A stretch of 64,000 nucleotides of DNA from Allobosea thiooxidans. Its GTDB lineage: Bacteria; Pseudomonadota; Alphaproteobacteria; Rhizobiales; Beijerinckiaceae. The position numbers and the translations under genes were made by a program. Where the stretch lies: contig NZ_FUYX01000007.1 of NCBI RefSeq assembly GCF_900168195.1, positions 124,001 to 188,000 of the forward strand, in the 5' to 3' direction. Below the pieces are notes generated by a model. That model was not told the origin of the DNA. It was given only the letters and a program-made list of their open reading frames with translations, and ran no database searches. Position 1 is the stretch's first letter, and the number at the start of each line of letters is the position of its first letter. This document shows, in pieces, positions 37,504-46,406 of this stretch.

Positions 37504-37764
37504 GCTGGACCCCTGAGCTAGTCGACGACAGTTCCCCGTCAGCCGGTTCCGGAGGCTAGACCAACCCGGTGGAGCAGGAAAAGCCGCTTGGCCGCCGGAA
37601 TGGCCGGCGAGCGGCATTTTCCGGCAAAGAGCTGGGGATGACTTGCGCCTTTGTCCTATGGCGGCGCCCGGGAGCGTCCGATAAACTGCGAGAAACGCGA
37701 AGCGGAAGCTCATGACGCCAGAACTCCGGCCTGAACCGCGCAACGGCGCGCCACGGATTGCGGC

Positions 37765-40700
37765 ATGATTCCCGGCTGGTCCGTCGTCCTCGTCGCACTC
37801 GCCTATCTGTGCGGGCTGTTCGCCGTCGCCCATCTCGCCGACACCTCCGGCCGCAAGCTCATGACCGGACGGGCGCGCACCACGATCTATGCGCTGGCGC
37901 TCGGCGTCTACTGCACCTCCTGGACCTTCTACGGCTCCGTCGGCTTCGCCAGCCGCGCCGGGTTCGACTTCCTCGGCATCTATGTCGGGCCGATCCTCGT
38001 CATCGGCCTCGGGCATCGCTTCGTCGGGCGCATCGTCGGCATCGCCAAATCCCAGAACATCACCTCAATCGCCGATTTCGTCGGCGCGCGCTACGGCAAG
38101 AGCGAGCGCGTCGCCGCGTTCGTCTGCATCGTCGCGGTGATCGGCGCCCTGCCCTACATCGCCCTGCAGCTCAAGGCGGTCGCCAATTCGCTCTCGGTCT
38201 TCCTCGCCGCCACCGGGGGCCACGCGCCGACGCCGGACGTGCCGGTGCTGAGCGACCTGCCCTTCTTGGTCGCGATCGTGCTCGCCGGCTTCGCCTGCGC
38301 CTTCGGCACGCGCCATATCGACGCCACCGAGCACCAGGACGGCCTGGTCCTGGCGATCGCGGTGGAATCGCTGATCAAGCTCGTCGCCTTCCTCGTGCTC
38401 GGCGTCTTCATCGTCTACGGGCTGTTCGGCGGCGCCGAGGACCTGCTCTCGCAGGCGGCGCGGCCCGCCTCCGGGCAACCGCCGATCTGGGAGCGGACAT
38501 CGAGCTGGCCGAACTTCCTGACGCTGACGCTGCTGTCGAGCTGCGCCGCCCTGCTGCTGGCGCGGCAGTTCCACATGACGATCGTCGAGAACCGCGACGT
38601 GCGCGACGTGCGCCGCGCCGCCTGGATGTTCCCGCTCTATCTCGTGCTGATCAACCTGTTCGTGCTGCCGCTGGCGGCAGCCGGCGAGATCCTGATCCCC
38701 GGCAGCGGCGTCGACCGCGACATGACCGTGCTGCTGCTGCCGCTCCAGCGCGAGGCGGGAGTGATCGCGCTCTTCGTCTTCGTCGGCGGCCTCTCGGCGG
38801 CGACGGCCATGGTGATCGTCGCCTCGGTGGCGCTCGCCATCATGATCTCGAACCATCTGGTGATGCCGCTGCTGCTGCGCGGGCGGCGGGGGCTGAGCGA
38901 TCCAGGCCGTTCCTCCGGCCTGTTCAAGGGCCGCGACACCGGCAACAGCAATACGGGTGGCGACCTCGGCTCGCAGGTCGTCATCATCCGCCGGATCAGC
39001 ATCTTCCTGGTGATCCTGCTCGGTTATCTCTATTACCGCGCCTCGGGCGAGGCGGCGCTGGTCTCGATCGGCCTGCTCTCCTTCGCCGCGACGGCGCAGA
39101 TCGCACCGGCCTTCTTCGGCGGCCTGGTCTGGCGGCGCGGCACCGCGCTCGGCGCGGCGGCGGGGCTGACGGTCGGCACCGTCGTCTGGGCCTATACATT
39201 GCTGATGCCGAGCCTGGCGATCCCCGGCGGCTGGTGGAGCGCCGTCGTCGCGAACGGCCCTTTCGGCGCCGGCGTCCTGCGGCCGGAATCCCTGTTCGGG
39301 CTCGACTGGCCGGCGTTGCCGCATGGCGTGTTCTGGAGCCTCGGCCTCAACATCCTCGCCTATATCGGCTTCTCGCTGCTCAGGCCGGCCAATGCGATGG
39401 AACGGCTGCAGGCCAACGCCTTCGTCGAATCCCAGCCGGCGACGATGGCGCAATCCTTCTCGCTCTGGCGCACCACCATCACCGAGGGCGAGCTGCAATC
39501 GACGATCGCGCGCTATCTCGGGCAGGAGCGCACACAGCGCGCCTTCGAGGGCTTCAACAGCAGCCGCGGCGAGGCGTCGGAAGCCAGCCGCCAGGCCGAT
39601 ATCCACCTGCTGCGCTTCGGCGAGCACCTGCTCTCCTCGGCGATCGGCGCCGCCTCCTCGCGCCTCGTGCTGTCGCTGCTGCTGAAGCGGCGCAACCTCT
39701 CGACCGAAGCCGCCTTCAAGCTGCTCGACGATGCGTCGGCCGCGCTCCAGTACAATCGCGACATCCTGCAGCACGGGCTCGACCATGCCGGCCAGGGCAT
39801 CACCGTGCTCGACCGGGACCTGAGGCTCCTCGCCTGGAACCAGGCCTTCATCCAGCTCTACGACCTGCCGGCCTCGCTGGTGCGCTTCGGCACCGGGCTC
39901 GACGAGATCGTGCGCTACAACGCCGCGCGCGGAGCCTATGGCGACGGCGCCCAGGACGATCTGATGGCGGCGCGGCTGGAGAGCTTCATCAACGACCGCG
40001 AGCCGGTGCGCCTCAAGCTCTACCCGTCCAAGAAGGTGATCGAGGTCCGCACCAACGCCCTGCCGGATGGCGGCTTCGTCACGACCTATACCGACATCAC
40101 CGACACGGTCGCCGGCGAGGAGGAGCTGGAGCGCGCCAATGAGAGCCTCGAGAAGCGCGTCGCCGAGCGCACCGAGGAACTGCTGCACGTCAATGCCGAG
40201 CTGCAGCGCGCCAAGGCCGAGGCGGAGGCCGCCAACGCCTCGAAGACCCGCTTCCTGGCCGCCGCCAGCCATGACATCCTGCAGCCGCTCAACGCGGCGC
40301 GGCTCTATGCGACCTCGCTGGTCGAGCGCGACCGCACGGCAGGCGCGCCCGATCTCGCCGAGAACATCGACGCCTCGCTCGATGCCGTCGAGGAGATCCT
40401 GACCGCCCTGCTCGAGATCTCCCGCCTCGACGGCGGCGCGCTCAAGCCCGAGCTCTCCGCCTTCCGCCTCGACGAATTAATGCGCCAGCTCCAGCGCGAA
40501 TTCGAGCCGAGCGCGCAGGAGAAGGGCCTCAAGCTCGTCTTCATGCCGACCGGCCTCACCCTGCGCTCGGACCGCCGCCTGCTGCGGCGCCTGCTGCAGA
40601 ACCTGATCTCGAACGCGATCAAGTACACACCGAGCGGCAAGGTCCTGATCGGCTGCCGCCGCCGCGGCAACCAGATCGCCGTCGAGGTGATCGACACCGG

Positions 40701-41337
40701 CCTCGGCATTCCGCAGAGCAAGCAGAAGACGGTCTTCCGCGAGTTCCAGCGTCTCGACCAGGGGGCGAAGGTGGCGCGCGGGCTCGGCCTCGGCCTCTCG
40801 ATCGTCCAGCGCATCGCGCGGGCGCTCGATCATGGGCTGACGCTCGATTCGGCGCCGGGACGCGGGACGCGCTTCTCCGTGCTGGTGCCGCGCGCCGCGC
40901 CGCTGCCGGCGATGGCGACGGGCACCGCGCCGCGCCAGGCGCCGGCCGGGCAGCTCGCCGGCATGCGCCTGCTCGTCATCGACAACGAGCCGGCGATCCT
41001 CGACGGCATGCGGCGCCTGCTCGAAGGTTGGGGCTGCCTTGTCACCACCGCACCGGGGCTGGACGAGGCGCTGCCTTATGTCGGCGGCAAGGGCGAGGCC
41101 GACGTGCTGATCGCCGACTACCATCTCGATCACGGCAACGGGCTGACGGCGATCACCGCCCTCAGAGCGCGGGCGCGCACGCCGATGCCGGCGATCCTGC
41201 TGACGGCGGACAGGACGCCGCATGTGCGCGAAGCGGCGAACGCGCTCGACGTCCACCTGCTCAACAAGCCGCTGAAGCCGGCGGCGCTGCGGGCCTTGCT
41301 GGCGCAGTGGCGGGCCACCCGGCTCGCGGCGGAGTAA
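37765..41337 (+). CDS. Hybrid sensor histidine kinase with sodium/solute symporter-like sensor (NahK/ErcS-type)
   Basis: 1190 residues. Residues 1-550 form a 12-13 helix SSSF (sodium:solute symporter-like) domain, as in CbrA; a PAS domain follows near 690-790 ([20 protein letters not shown]), then a coiled coil, a HisKA domain with phospho-acceptor His836 ([17 protein letters not shown]), an ATPase domain (N box [14 protein letters not shown] box [13 protein letters not shown]) and a C-terminal receiver domain with Asp1118 ([11 protein letters not shown]). It could couple a solute gradient or transport event to phosphotransfer. No response regulator or phosphotransferase gene is linked, so its target is elsewhere. 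It stands alone on the plus strand. Confidence 0.93.
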   Translation: MIPGWSVVLVALAYLCGLFAVAHLADTSGRKLMTGRARTTIYALALGVYCTSWTFYGSVGFASRAGFDFLGIYVGPILVIGLGHRFVGRIVGIAKSQNITSIADFVGARYGKSERVAAFVCIVAVIGALPYIALQLKAVANSLSVFLAATGGHAPTPDVPVLSDLPFLVAIVLAGFACAFGTRHIDATEHQDGLVLAIAVESLIKLVAFLVLGVFIVYGLFGGAEDLLSQAARPASGQPPIWERTSSWPNFLTLTLLSSCAALLLARQFHMTIVENRDVRDVRRAAWMFPLYLVLINLFVLPLAAAGEILIPGSGVDRDMTVLLLPLQREAGVIALFVFVGGLSAATAMVIVASVALAIMISNHLVMPLLLRGRRGLSDPGRSSGLFKGRDTGNSNTGGDLGSQVVIIRRISIFLVILLGYLYYRASGEAALVSIGLLSFAATAQIAPAFFGGLVWRRGTALGAAAGLTVGTVVWAYTLLMPSLAIPGGWWSAVVANGPFGAGVLRPESLFGLDWPALPHGVFWSLGLNILAYIGFSLLRPANAMERLQANAFVESQPATMAQSFSLWRTTITEGELQSTIARYLGQERTQRAFEGFNSSRGEASEASRQADIHLLRFGEHLLSSAIGAASSRLVLSLLLKRRNLSTEAAFKLLDDASAALQYNRDILQHGLDHAGQGITVLDRDLRLLAWNQAFIQLYDLPASLVRFGTGLDEIVRYNAARGAYGDGAQDDLMAARLESFINDREPVRLKLYPSKKVIEVRTNALPDGGFVTTYTDITDTVAGEEELERANESLEKRVAERTEELLHVNAELQRAKAEAEAANASKTRFLAAASHDILQPLNAARLYATSLVERDRTAGAPDLAENIDASLDAVEEILTALLEISRLDGGALKPELSAFRLDELMRQLQREFEPSAQEKGLKLVFMPTGLTLRSDRRLLRRLLQNLISNAIKYTPSGKVLIGCRRRGNQIAVEVIDTGLGIPQSKQKTVFREFQRLDQGAKVARGLGLGLSIVQRIARALDHGLTLDSAPGRGTRFSVLVPRAAPLPAMATGTAPRQAPAGQLAGMRLLVIDNEPAILDGMRRLLEGWGCLVTTAPGLDEALPYVGGKGEADVLIADYHLDHGNGLTAITALRARARTPMPAILLTADRTPHVREAANALDVHLLNKPLKPAALRALLAQWRATRLAAE

Positions 41338-41360
41338 CCCTGAACCTTCGAAGCAAACGA

Positions 41361-41475
41361 GCCCTCATCCCGAGGAGCAGGCCGGAGGCTTGCGTCTCGA
41401 AGGATGGTTCCGGATGGTTCCGGAGCCTCGTGAACCATCCTTCGAGACGCCGCTATGCGGCTTCTCAGAATGAGG
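41361..41475. repeat. Variable-stem palindromic element, family 1
   Basis: Two inverted half-units. Left inner stem GCAGGCC/GGCTTGC (one wobble), right stem GCCGC/GCGGC, in the frame CTCATCC..GAGGAG to GTCTCGAAGGATGG. Lies between the converging kinase and thioesterase genes; its right end is 2 bases from the thioesterase stop. Confidence 0.82.
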
Positions 41476-41477
41476 TC

Positions 41478-42056
41478 TCAAGCTTCGGAGAAGTCCTGGC
41501 GCTCGCTCGCGGCGGCGTTGCGCATGGCATCCTCGGAAGCGAGGAAAGCTGCAACTTCGGGGCTCGGCTCCGGGCTCCGAGCCTCGATGCCGATCTCGCC
41601 GAGCAGGCGCGCGACCGGGACATAGGCGCGCGCCTTCTTGTCGTAGAGCGCGGCCCGGACAAGAGCCACGGCCGCGACGATCTCGCCGCCATCGCGGCCG
41701 CGCATCAGCATGCGGTGCTGCATCACCAGCCAGGCCTCGCTCCAGCACAGGATCGTCGTTTCCACCCGGAAGGGGCGGAACAGGCGCATTTCGCGCCGGA
41801 AGCGGATGGTGCCGGCGTTGACGACGGGCAGCCAACGATGGCGCAGCACCGCCCGCCAGAGGCCGCTGCGCAGCATCAGGTCGAGCCGGCCGAGATCCAT
41901 CAGCGACCAGTAGCGGCCGTTGTTCATGTGCAGGCTGATGTCGAGGTCGTGGGGCCAGACCCGGAAGGGCAGGACGGAGGCCTCCGCCGGCAAGGCGAGC
42001 GACGGCCGGAAGCGCGTCGTCAGCAGGAGCCAGATCAGCCGGAACCAGAGATTCAT
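41478..42056 (-). CDS. Acyl-CoA thioesterase-like hotdog protein
   Basis: 192 residues. An N-terminal hydrophobic, basic stretch (MNLWFRLIWLLLTTRFRPSL) is followed by a 4HBT-type hotdog domain, with PHDLDISLHMNNGRYWSLMD containing the conserved Asp and HMNNGRY motif of thioesterase/FcbC-like proteins. It probably hydrolyses acyl-CoA and may be membrane-associated through the N-terminus. ATG 42056 has GGAG 6 bases upstream; an ATG at 42098 is in frame and would add 14 residues with a poorer site. It is divergent from a phosphatase gene. Confidence 0.82.
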   Translation of the reverse strand: MNLWFRLIWLLLTTRFRPSLALPAEASVLPFRVWPHDLDISLHMNNGRYWSLMDLGRLDLMLRSGLWRAVLRHRWLPVVNAGTIRFRREMRLFRPFRVETTILCWSEAWLVMQHRMLMRGRDGGEIVAAVALVRAALYDKKARAYVPVARLLGEIGIEARSPEPSPEVAAFLASEDAMRNAAASERQDFSEA

Positions 42057-42177
42057 GGGGAGCTCCGCCAGGACGGATCGATGGGGCGTGGCTTCCATGT
42101 CATGGAGGCCTCGGCGCTGTCGATCATGCTATCGTCTGCCTCATCGGTGTCGCGCCGAAACATCCGGAGCCGGCCTC

Positions 42178-42690
42178 TTGCCAAGCCTTCACGTCGCCCC
42201 GCTCTCCAGGCTGAGCGAAACCGTCGCCGCGGTGCGCGCCCGCCATCTCGTGACCCTGATCAATGTCGGCACAGTGGTCGCGCGCCCGGCCGGCATCGCG
42301 GCTGAGCGCCACCTCTTCCTCGGCATGTCCGACATCAGCCAGCCGGTCGACGGCCATGTCCTCGCCGGGCAGGACCATATCGGGCAACTCCTCGCCTTCA
42401 TGCGCGGCTGGGACCGCGAGGCGCCGATGGTGATCCATTGCTGGGCCGGCATCAGCCGCTCGACCGCCGCCGCCTATATCGCCGCCTGCGCGCTCGCCCC
42501 CGATCGCGACGAGGACGAGGCCGCCGACGCGCTGCGAGCCGCCGCCCCCTCGGCGACGCCCAATGCCCGGCTCGTCGCCCTCGCCGATTCAGCGCTCGGC
42601 CGGCGCGGCCGGATGATCCGCGCGATCGACCGAATCGGCCGCGGGGCCGACGCGTTCGAGGGCACACCCTTCGCCATGCCCCTGGCCTGA
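42178..42690 (+). CDS. Tyrosine/dual-specificity phosphatase-like protein
   Basis: 170 residues. The phosphatase loop HCWAGISRST (CX5R) supplies the nucleophile Cys and the phosphate-binding Arg; the general-acid Asp is probably in FLGMSDISQPVDGH. The fold is that of small cytoplasmic protein tyrosine or dual-specificity phosphatases; the substrate is unknown. The start is taken as TTG 42178 because GGAG lies 8 bases before it and the frame upstream has no ATG or GTG. It is divergent from the thioesterase gene and 140 bases upstream of the Lrp regulator. Confidence 0.78.
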   Translation: MPSLHVAPLSRLSETVAAVRARHLVTLINVGTVVARPAGIAAERHLFLGMSDISQPVDGHVLAGQDHIGQLLAFMRGWDREAPMVIHCWAGISRSTAAAYIAACALAPDRDEDEAADALRAAAPSATPNARLVALADSALGRRGRMIRAIDRIGRGADAFEGTPFAMPLA

Positions 42691-42830
42691 ATCGCCCCGC
42701 AAAGCCGCGCAAGTTCCTGCGCCCCCAGGCCCGGATGCTGCGGATATGAGCGCCCGCACTCGGGATCGACGCAGAAGATTGCTTGCATCGGGCGAATTTT
42801 GCGACGATGCATCGCGCGGGAGGTTTCACC

Positions 42831-43301
42831 GTGACCATGACGATCGAGCTCGACTCGCGCGACCGCTCCATCCTGCGGATTCTCCAGCAGGACGGACGCA
42901 TCACCAATTCGGACCTCGCCGAGAAGGTGCATCTGTCGCCCTCGGCCTGCCTGCGCCGCGTGCGGCAGCTCGAAGAGAGCGGCCTGATCCGCGGCTATGC
43001 GATGATGCTCGACGACAAGATCGCGGGATTTCCGGGCACGGCCTTCGTCTTCGTCACGCTCGACCAGCAGGGCCGCGCCTCGCTGGAGAGCTTCGAGCAG
43101 GCGGTGCAGAGCCTGCCGGAGATCCTCGAATGCCATCTGCTCGCCGGCGCGCACGACTATCTGATGCGGGTGATCTACCGCGACAGCGCCGATTTCGAAC
43201 GCATCCACACCGACATCATCACGCAGCTGCCGGGCGTCACCCGCGTCCAGTCGACGCTGACGCTGCGCACCATCAAGAAGACCTCGGCGCTGCCGGTGTG
43301 A
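42831..43301 (+). CDS. Lrp/AsnC-family transcriptional regulator
   Basis: 156 residues. The N-terminal helix-turn-helix reads RDRSILRILQQDGRITNSDL then LAEKVHLSPSACLRRVRQLE; the C-terminal RAM domain (ESGLIRGYAMMLD, PEILECHLLAGAHDYLMRV) binds amino-acid effectors and oligomerises. GTG 42831 is chosen because GGGAGG lies 7 bases before it; an ATG two codons later (42837) is also possible. The target genes are not indicated; Lrp proteins of this type often control amino-acid transport or catabolism. A palindromic repeat follows its stop. Confidence 0.92.
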   Translation: MTMTIELDSRDRSILRILQQDGRITNSDLAEKVHLSPSACLRRVRQLEESGLIRGYAMMLDDKIAGFPGTAFVFVTLDQQGRASLESFEQAVQSLPEILECHLLAGAHDYLMRVIYRDSADFERIHTDIITQLPGVTRVQSTLTLRTIKKTSALPV

Positions 43302-43320
43302 AACGGGAGCGCCTCTGGGA

Positions 43321-43438
43321 GCCCTCATCCTGAGGAGCCATTCCCTTGGAATGGCGTCTCGAAGGATGTTCCAGGAGGCTCCGGGCTATTTCGAGCATCC
43401 TTCGAGACGCCACTGCGCGGCTCCTCGGGATGAGGGCC
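43321..43438. repeat. Variable-stem palindromic element, family 1
   Basis: Two inverted half-units. The left inner stem is GCCATTCC/GGAATGGC, the right GCCGC/GTGGC (one wobble), within the same frame as the copies at 5771, 41361, 48355 and 55403. It is located between the Lrp gene and xseB. Confidence 0.85.
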
Positions 43439-43509
43439 GAGTGTGTTCAAGCGGGTTGCGGCCAGACGCGCTCCGGCCGATAAGCTGACCCGCAAAGAGG
43501 AATCAGGCC

Positions 43510-43767
43510 GTGAGCGAAGAGAAGACCAACGCCGATATCGCCGCCCTGCCCTTCGAGGCTGCGATGAAGGAGCTCGAAGGCATCGTCGCGCGGCTGGAGC
43601 GCGGCGACGTGCCGCTCGAGGAATCGATCGCGATCTACACGCGCGGCGAGGCGCTGAAGGCACGCTGCGACGCGCTGCTGAAGCAGGCCGAGGCGCGCAT
43701 CGAGCGCATCACCCTCGGCGCCGACGGCAAGCCGACGGGCACGACGCGCCTCGACGTCGAGGGCTGA
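43510..43767 (+). CDS. xseB: Exodeoxyribonuclease VII small subunit
   Basis: 85 residues, normal size. The core [20 protein letters not shown] and [20 protein letters not shown] form the two helices that bind the large subunit XseA. The enzyme degrades single-stranded DNA in both directions. The start is GTG. The tail [19 protein letters not shown] is typical of this order. Its usual neighbour dxs lies at 46407, here separated by a LysR gene, a quinone-reductase-like gene and a pirin gene, so this locus looks interrupted by four kilobases or less of extra genes. Confidence 0.95.
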   Translation: MSEEKTNADIAALPFEAAMKELEGIVARLERGDVPLEESIAIYTRGEALKARCDALLKQAEARIERITLGADGKPTGTTRLDVEG

Positions 43768-43772
43768 GGCCC

Positions 43773-44687
43773 TCAGCCGGACCAGGCGGGCAACTCGGCC
43801 ACCAGCGCCTCGATCAGCCGGGCGACGTGCTGGACCGCCGGATCATCGGCGCGGCGCTTGTGCCAGGCGCTGTGCAGCGGGAAGCCCTCGACCGCCAGCG
43901 GCGGCGGAAAGGTGACGAGCGCCTCGGCTGCATCCCCCGGCAGGCAGCGGCTCGGCAACAGCCCGATCATGTCGGAACCGCGCAGCAGCGCCGGCACCAT
44001 CGCGAAACCCGGCACGACCATGCCGACATGCCGCGCGCGCCCGATCCGCGCCAGCGCCTCGTCGAGCGGCCCCGTCGTATCGCCGCGTCCCGAAACCAGC
44101 ACATGCGGATGGGCGAGCCATCCATCGAGATCGAACGCCGCAGCAGCGGGATGACCGCGACGCATCGCGACGAGATAGCTTTCGCGCAGCAATTCGCGCC
44201 GGGTGAAATCCGCGTCGACCGCGGGAAAGACCGAGATCGCGAGATCGACGGTGCCGCGCCCCACCCCATCGAGCGCAGCCGCCGCGCCGTGCCAGGGCAT
44301 GATGGCGACCGTGATTCCCGGCGCGGTCCGTGCCAGGCGGCGCTGCAGCTCGGGCGCGATCACCATCGCCGGGTAATCCGCCGTCACGACCCGCACGGTC
44401 TGCCGGGTCGCCGCCAGATCCGGCTCACGCTGCCCGAGGAGCGAGGCCATCCCGGCCAGCACCTCCTTGACCGGGCCCGCCAGCGCCTGGGCCTTCGGCG
44501 TCAGCACCATGCCGCCGGCGCCGCGTTCCAGCAGACGGTCGCCGAAGAGCTGGCGGCAGCGTTCGAGCGCGCTCGACATCGCCGGCTGCGACAGGCCGAT
44601 CCGCTCCGCCGCCCGCGAGACATGGGCCTCGTCGAGCAACGCGTCGAGGATGACGAGGAGGTTGAGGTCGACCGCGCGTAAATTCAT
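43773..44687 (-). CDS. LysR-family regulator (NodD-like)
   Basis: 304 residues. MNLRAVDLNLLVILDALLDE then HVSRAAERIGLSQPAMSSAL is the helix-turn-helix of the NodD/NahR-like branch. The effector domain runs from about residue 90. It is divergent from the flavodoxin-fold oxidoreductase gene with only 84 bases between the starts and nested palindromes in that gap, so this reductase is its likely target. The effector could be a quinone or aromatic compound, by analogy with related pairs. Confidence 0.9.
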   Translation of the reverse strand: MNLRAVDLNLLVILDALLDEAHVSRAAERIGLSQPAMSSALERCRQLFGDRLLERGAGGMVLTPKAQALAGPVKEVLAGMASLLGQREPDLAATRQTVRVVTADYPAMVIAPELQRRLARTAPGITVAIMPWHGAAAALDGVGRGTVDLAISVFPAVDADFTRRELLRESYLVAMRRGHPAAAAFDLDGWLAHPHVLVSGRGDTTGPLDEALARIGRARHVGMVVPGFAMVPALLRGSDMIGLLPSRCLPGDAAEALVTFPPPLAVEGFPLHSAWHKRRADDPAVQHVARLIEALVAELPAWSG

Positions 44688-44690
44688 GAG

Positions 44691-44719
44691 ATGGATATTA
44701 CGATATATCGATCATCCAT
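44691..44719. promoter_or_regulatory. Nested palindromes, candidate LysR operator
   Basis: ATGGAT (44691) and ATCCAT (44714) are inverted repeats around the perfect palindrome CGATATATCG (44701-44710), with nearly the same centre. The AT-rich stretch stands out from its surroundings and lies between the divergent LysR and reductase genes. Confidence 0.5.
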
Positions 44720-44771
44720 TGGAGTGATTTCATCGATGGCGGCACCTTCCTTCCATCCGAAGGAGGTTGCC

Positions 44772-45329
44772 ATGAGCCAGACCCTGATCCTGCTGTTCCA
44801 CCCACATTTCGAAAGCTCGCGCGCCAGCCGCGCCATGCTCGACGCGGCATCCCGCCTGCCCGGCGTCGCGATCGCCGATCTCCACGCGCTCTATCCCGAC
44901 GGCCGCATCGACACGGATGCCGAGGTGGCGCGCCTCCTGGGCGCGGATCGCCTCGTCCTGCAGTTTCCGATCCAGTGGTACTCGACGCCGCCGCTGCTCA
45001 AGGCCTGGCAGGACGCCGTCCTGACCCGGATGTTCTACCTCGCTTATGAGGCGGAAGGGGCAAGGCTCGCCGGCAAGCCGCTGCTGGTAGCGGCGACGGC
45101 GGGCAATGTCGAAGCGGCCTATGCCCCGACCGGCACCAACCTGTTTCCGCTGACGGAACTGCTGCGCCCGCTGCAGGCAACTGCGCATCGCTGCGGCCTC
45201 GCCTGGGCCGAACCCTTTCTGGTCTATGACGCGCGCCGCGCCGACCAGGAGGCGCTGGCCGCGGCCGGCGACTACTATGCCTCCCGGCTGCGCCGGCTGG
45301 CGGCGCGGCCGGCGAGCGCCGCGGCCTGA
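44772..45329 (+). CDS. NAD(P)H:quinone oxidoreductase-like flavodoxin-fold protein (MdaB/KefF type)
   Basis: 185 residues. The flavodoxin-like fold is shown by TLILLFHPHFESSRASRAML (FMN/FAD phosphate loop), DRLVLQFPIQWYSTPPLLKA and LLVAATAGNVEAAYAP. Relatives are the NAD(P)H quinone reductases and the KefF ancillary proteins, which reduce quinones by two electrons in the cytoplasm. AGGAGG lies 5 bases before ATG 44772. The divergent LysR gene probably regulates it; the pirin gene follows 58 bases downstream on the same strand and may be co-transcribed. Confidence 0.88.
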   Translation: MSQTLILLFHPHFESSRASRAMLDAASRLPGVAIADLHALYPDGRIDTDAEVARLLGADRLVLQFPIQWYSTPPLLKAWQDAVLTRMFYLAYEAEGARLAGKPLLVAATAGNVEAAYAPTGTNLFPLTELLRPLQATAHRCGLAWAEPFLVYDARRADQEALAAAGDYYASRLRRLAARPASAAA

Positions 45330-45387
45330 ACGGCCTTGCCCCGGGGCGGGAACGGGTTCAGGCTCCCGCCAGTTTGAGGAGGCCGCC

Positions 45388-46308
45388 ATGTCGCAACTGC
45401 CAGCCGAAGATCCGATCCTGGGCGACGCCCGCTCCTGCGAGGCGATCGAGAAGGTGATCGTGCCGCGCACGCATGACCTCGGCGGCTTCCAGGTCCGCCG
45501 CGCTCTGCCGGCGATCGGCCAGCGCATGGTCGGCCCCTTCATCTTCTTCGACCAGATGGGGCCGGCCGAGTTCCATCTCGGCGAGGGGCTCGACGTCCGC
45601 CCGCACCCGCATATCGGGCTCTCGACCGTGACCTATCTCTTCGACGGCGAGATCATGCATCGCGACTCGCTCGGCACGGCGCTGGCGATCAAGCCGGGCG
45701 CGGTCAATCTGATGACGGCCGGCCGGGGCATCGTCCATTCCGAGCGCACCGGGCTGGAAGCGCGCGCCACCGGCCCGAAGCTCTACGGCATCCAGGCCTG
45801 GCTCGCCTTGCCGAAGACGCATGAGGAGATAGACCCGCAATTCGTGCATCACGGCGCGCCGGAGCTGCCGCGGATTGTCGAAGGCGGCAAGCGCATCAGC
45901 CTGATCATGGGCTCAGCCTATGGCCAGACCTCGCCGGTGCGGTTCCCCTGGGAAGCGCTCTATGCCGAGGCCGTGCTCTCGCCGGGCTCGATCCTGCCGC
46001 TCGACCCCGATTATGACGAGCGCGCGGTCTATATCGTCTCGGGCAAGATCGACATCGCCGGCGAGGAATTCGGCGCCGGCCAGCTCCTCGTCTTCAAGCC
46101 GGGCGACCGCATCTCGATCCTCGCCATCGACCAGAGCCGGCTGATGCTCGTCGGCGGCGAACCGATGGATGGCCCGCGCCATATCTGGTGGAACTTCGTC
46201 TCCTCCTCGAAGGAGCGCATCGATCAGGCCAAGCAGGAATGGAAGACCGGCCGCTTCGACACCGTGCCGGGAGACGACAAGGAATTCATCCCGCTGCCCG
46301 AGGGCTGA
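45388..46308 (+). CDS. Pirin family protein
   Basis: 306-residue double cupin. The N-terminal metal site is in [19 protein letters not shown] with the later His in [13 protein letters not shown]; the Pirin_C cupin follows ([20 protein letters not shown]). Bacterial pirins can act as quercetin 2,3-dioxygenases or as redox-related regulators. GAGGAGG lies 5 bases before ATG 45388, rejecting the longer open frame from 45226. Its place after a quinone-reductase gene is a common pairing and suggests a stress or quinone-related unit. Confidence 0.92.
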   Translation: MSQLPAEDPILGDARSCEAIEKVIVPRTHDLGGFQVRRALPAIGQRMVGPFIFFDQMGPAEFHLGEGLDVRPHPHIGLSTVTYLFDGEIMHRDSLGTALAIKPGAVNLMTAGRGIVHSERTGLEARATGPKLYGIQAWLALPKTHEEIDPQFVHHGAPELPRIVEGGKRISLIMGSAYGQTSPVRFPWEALYAEAVLSPGSILPLDPDYDERAVYIVSGKIDIAGEEFGAGQLLVFKPGDRISILAIDQSRLMLVGGEPMDGPRHIWWNFVSSSKERIDQAKQEWKTGRFDTVPGDDKEFIPLPEG

Positions 46309-46406
46309 GCAGGCACCGGGCCGGCCCTGCGACAAGCACGGGTTTGCCAGCGCCCCGCGCAGACACTATTCCAGAGAGCCCTGCGCCAGAGAGACCGGAC
46401 AGTCGC

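Noticed and set aside
38065..40272. A 735-codon antisense frame within the hybrid kinase gene
   Set aside because: It has the composition typical of shadows of GC-rich genes (Asp, Arg, Gln rich) and the plus-strand protein has complete, ordered domains.
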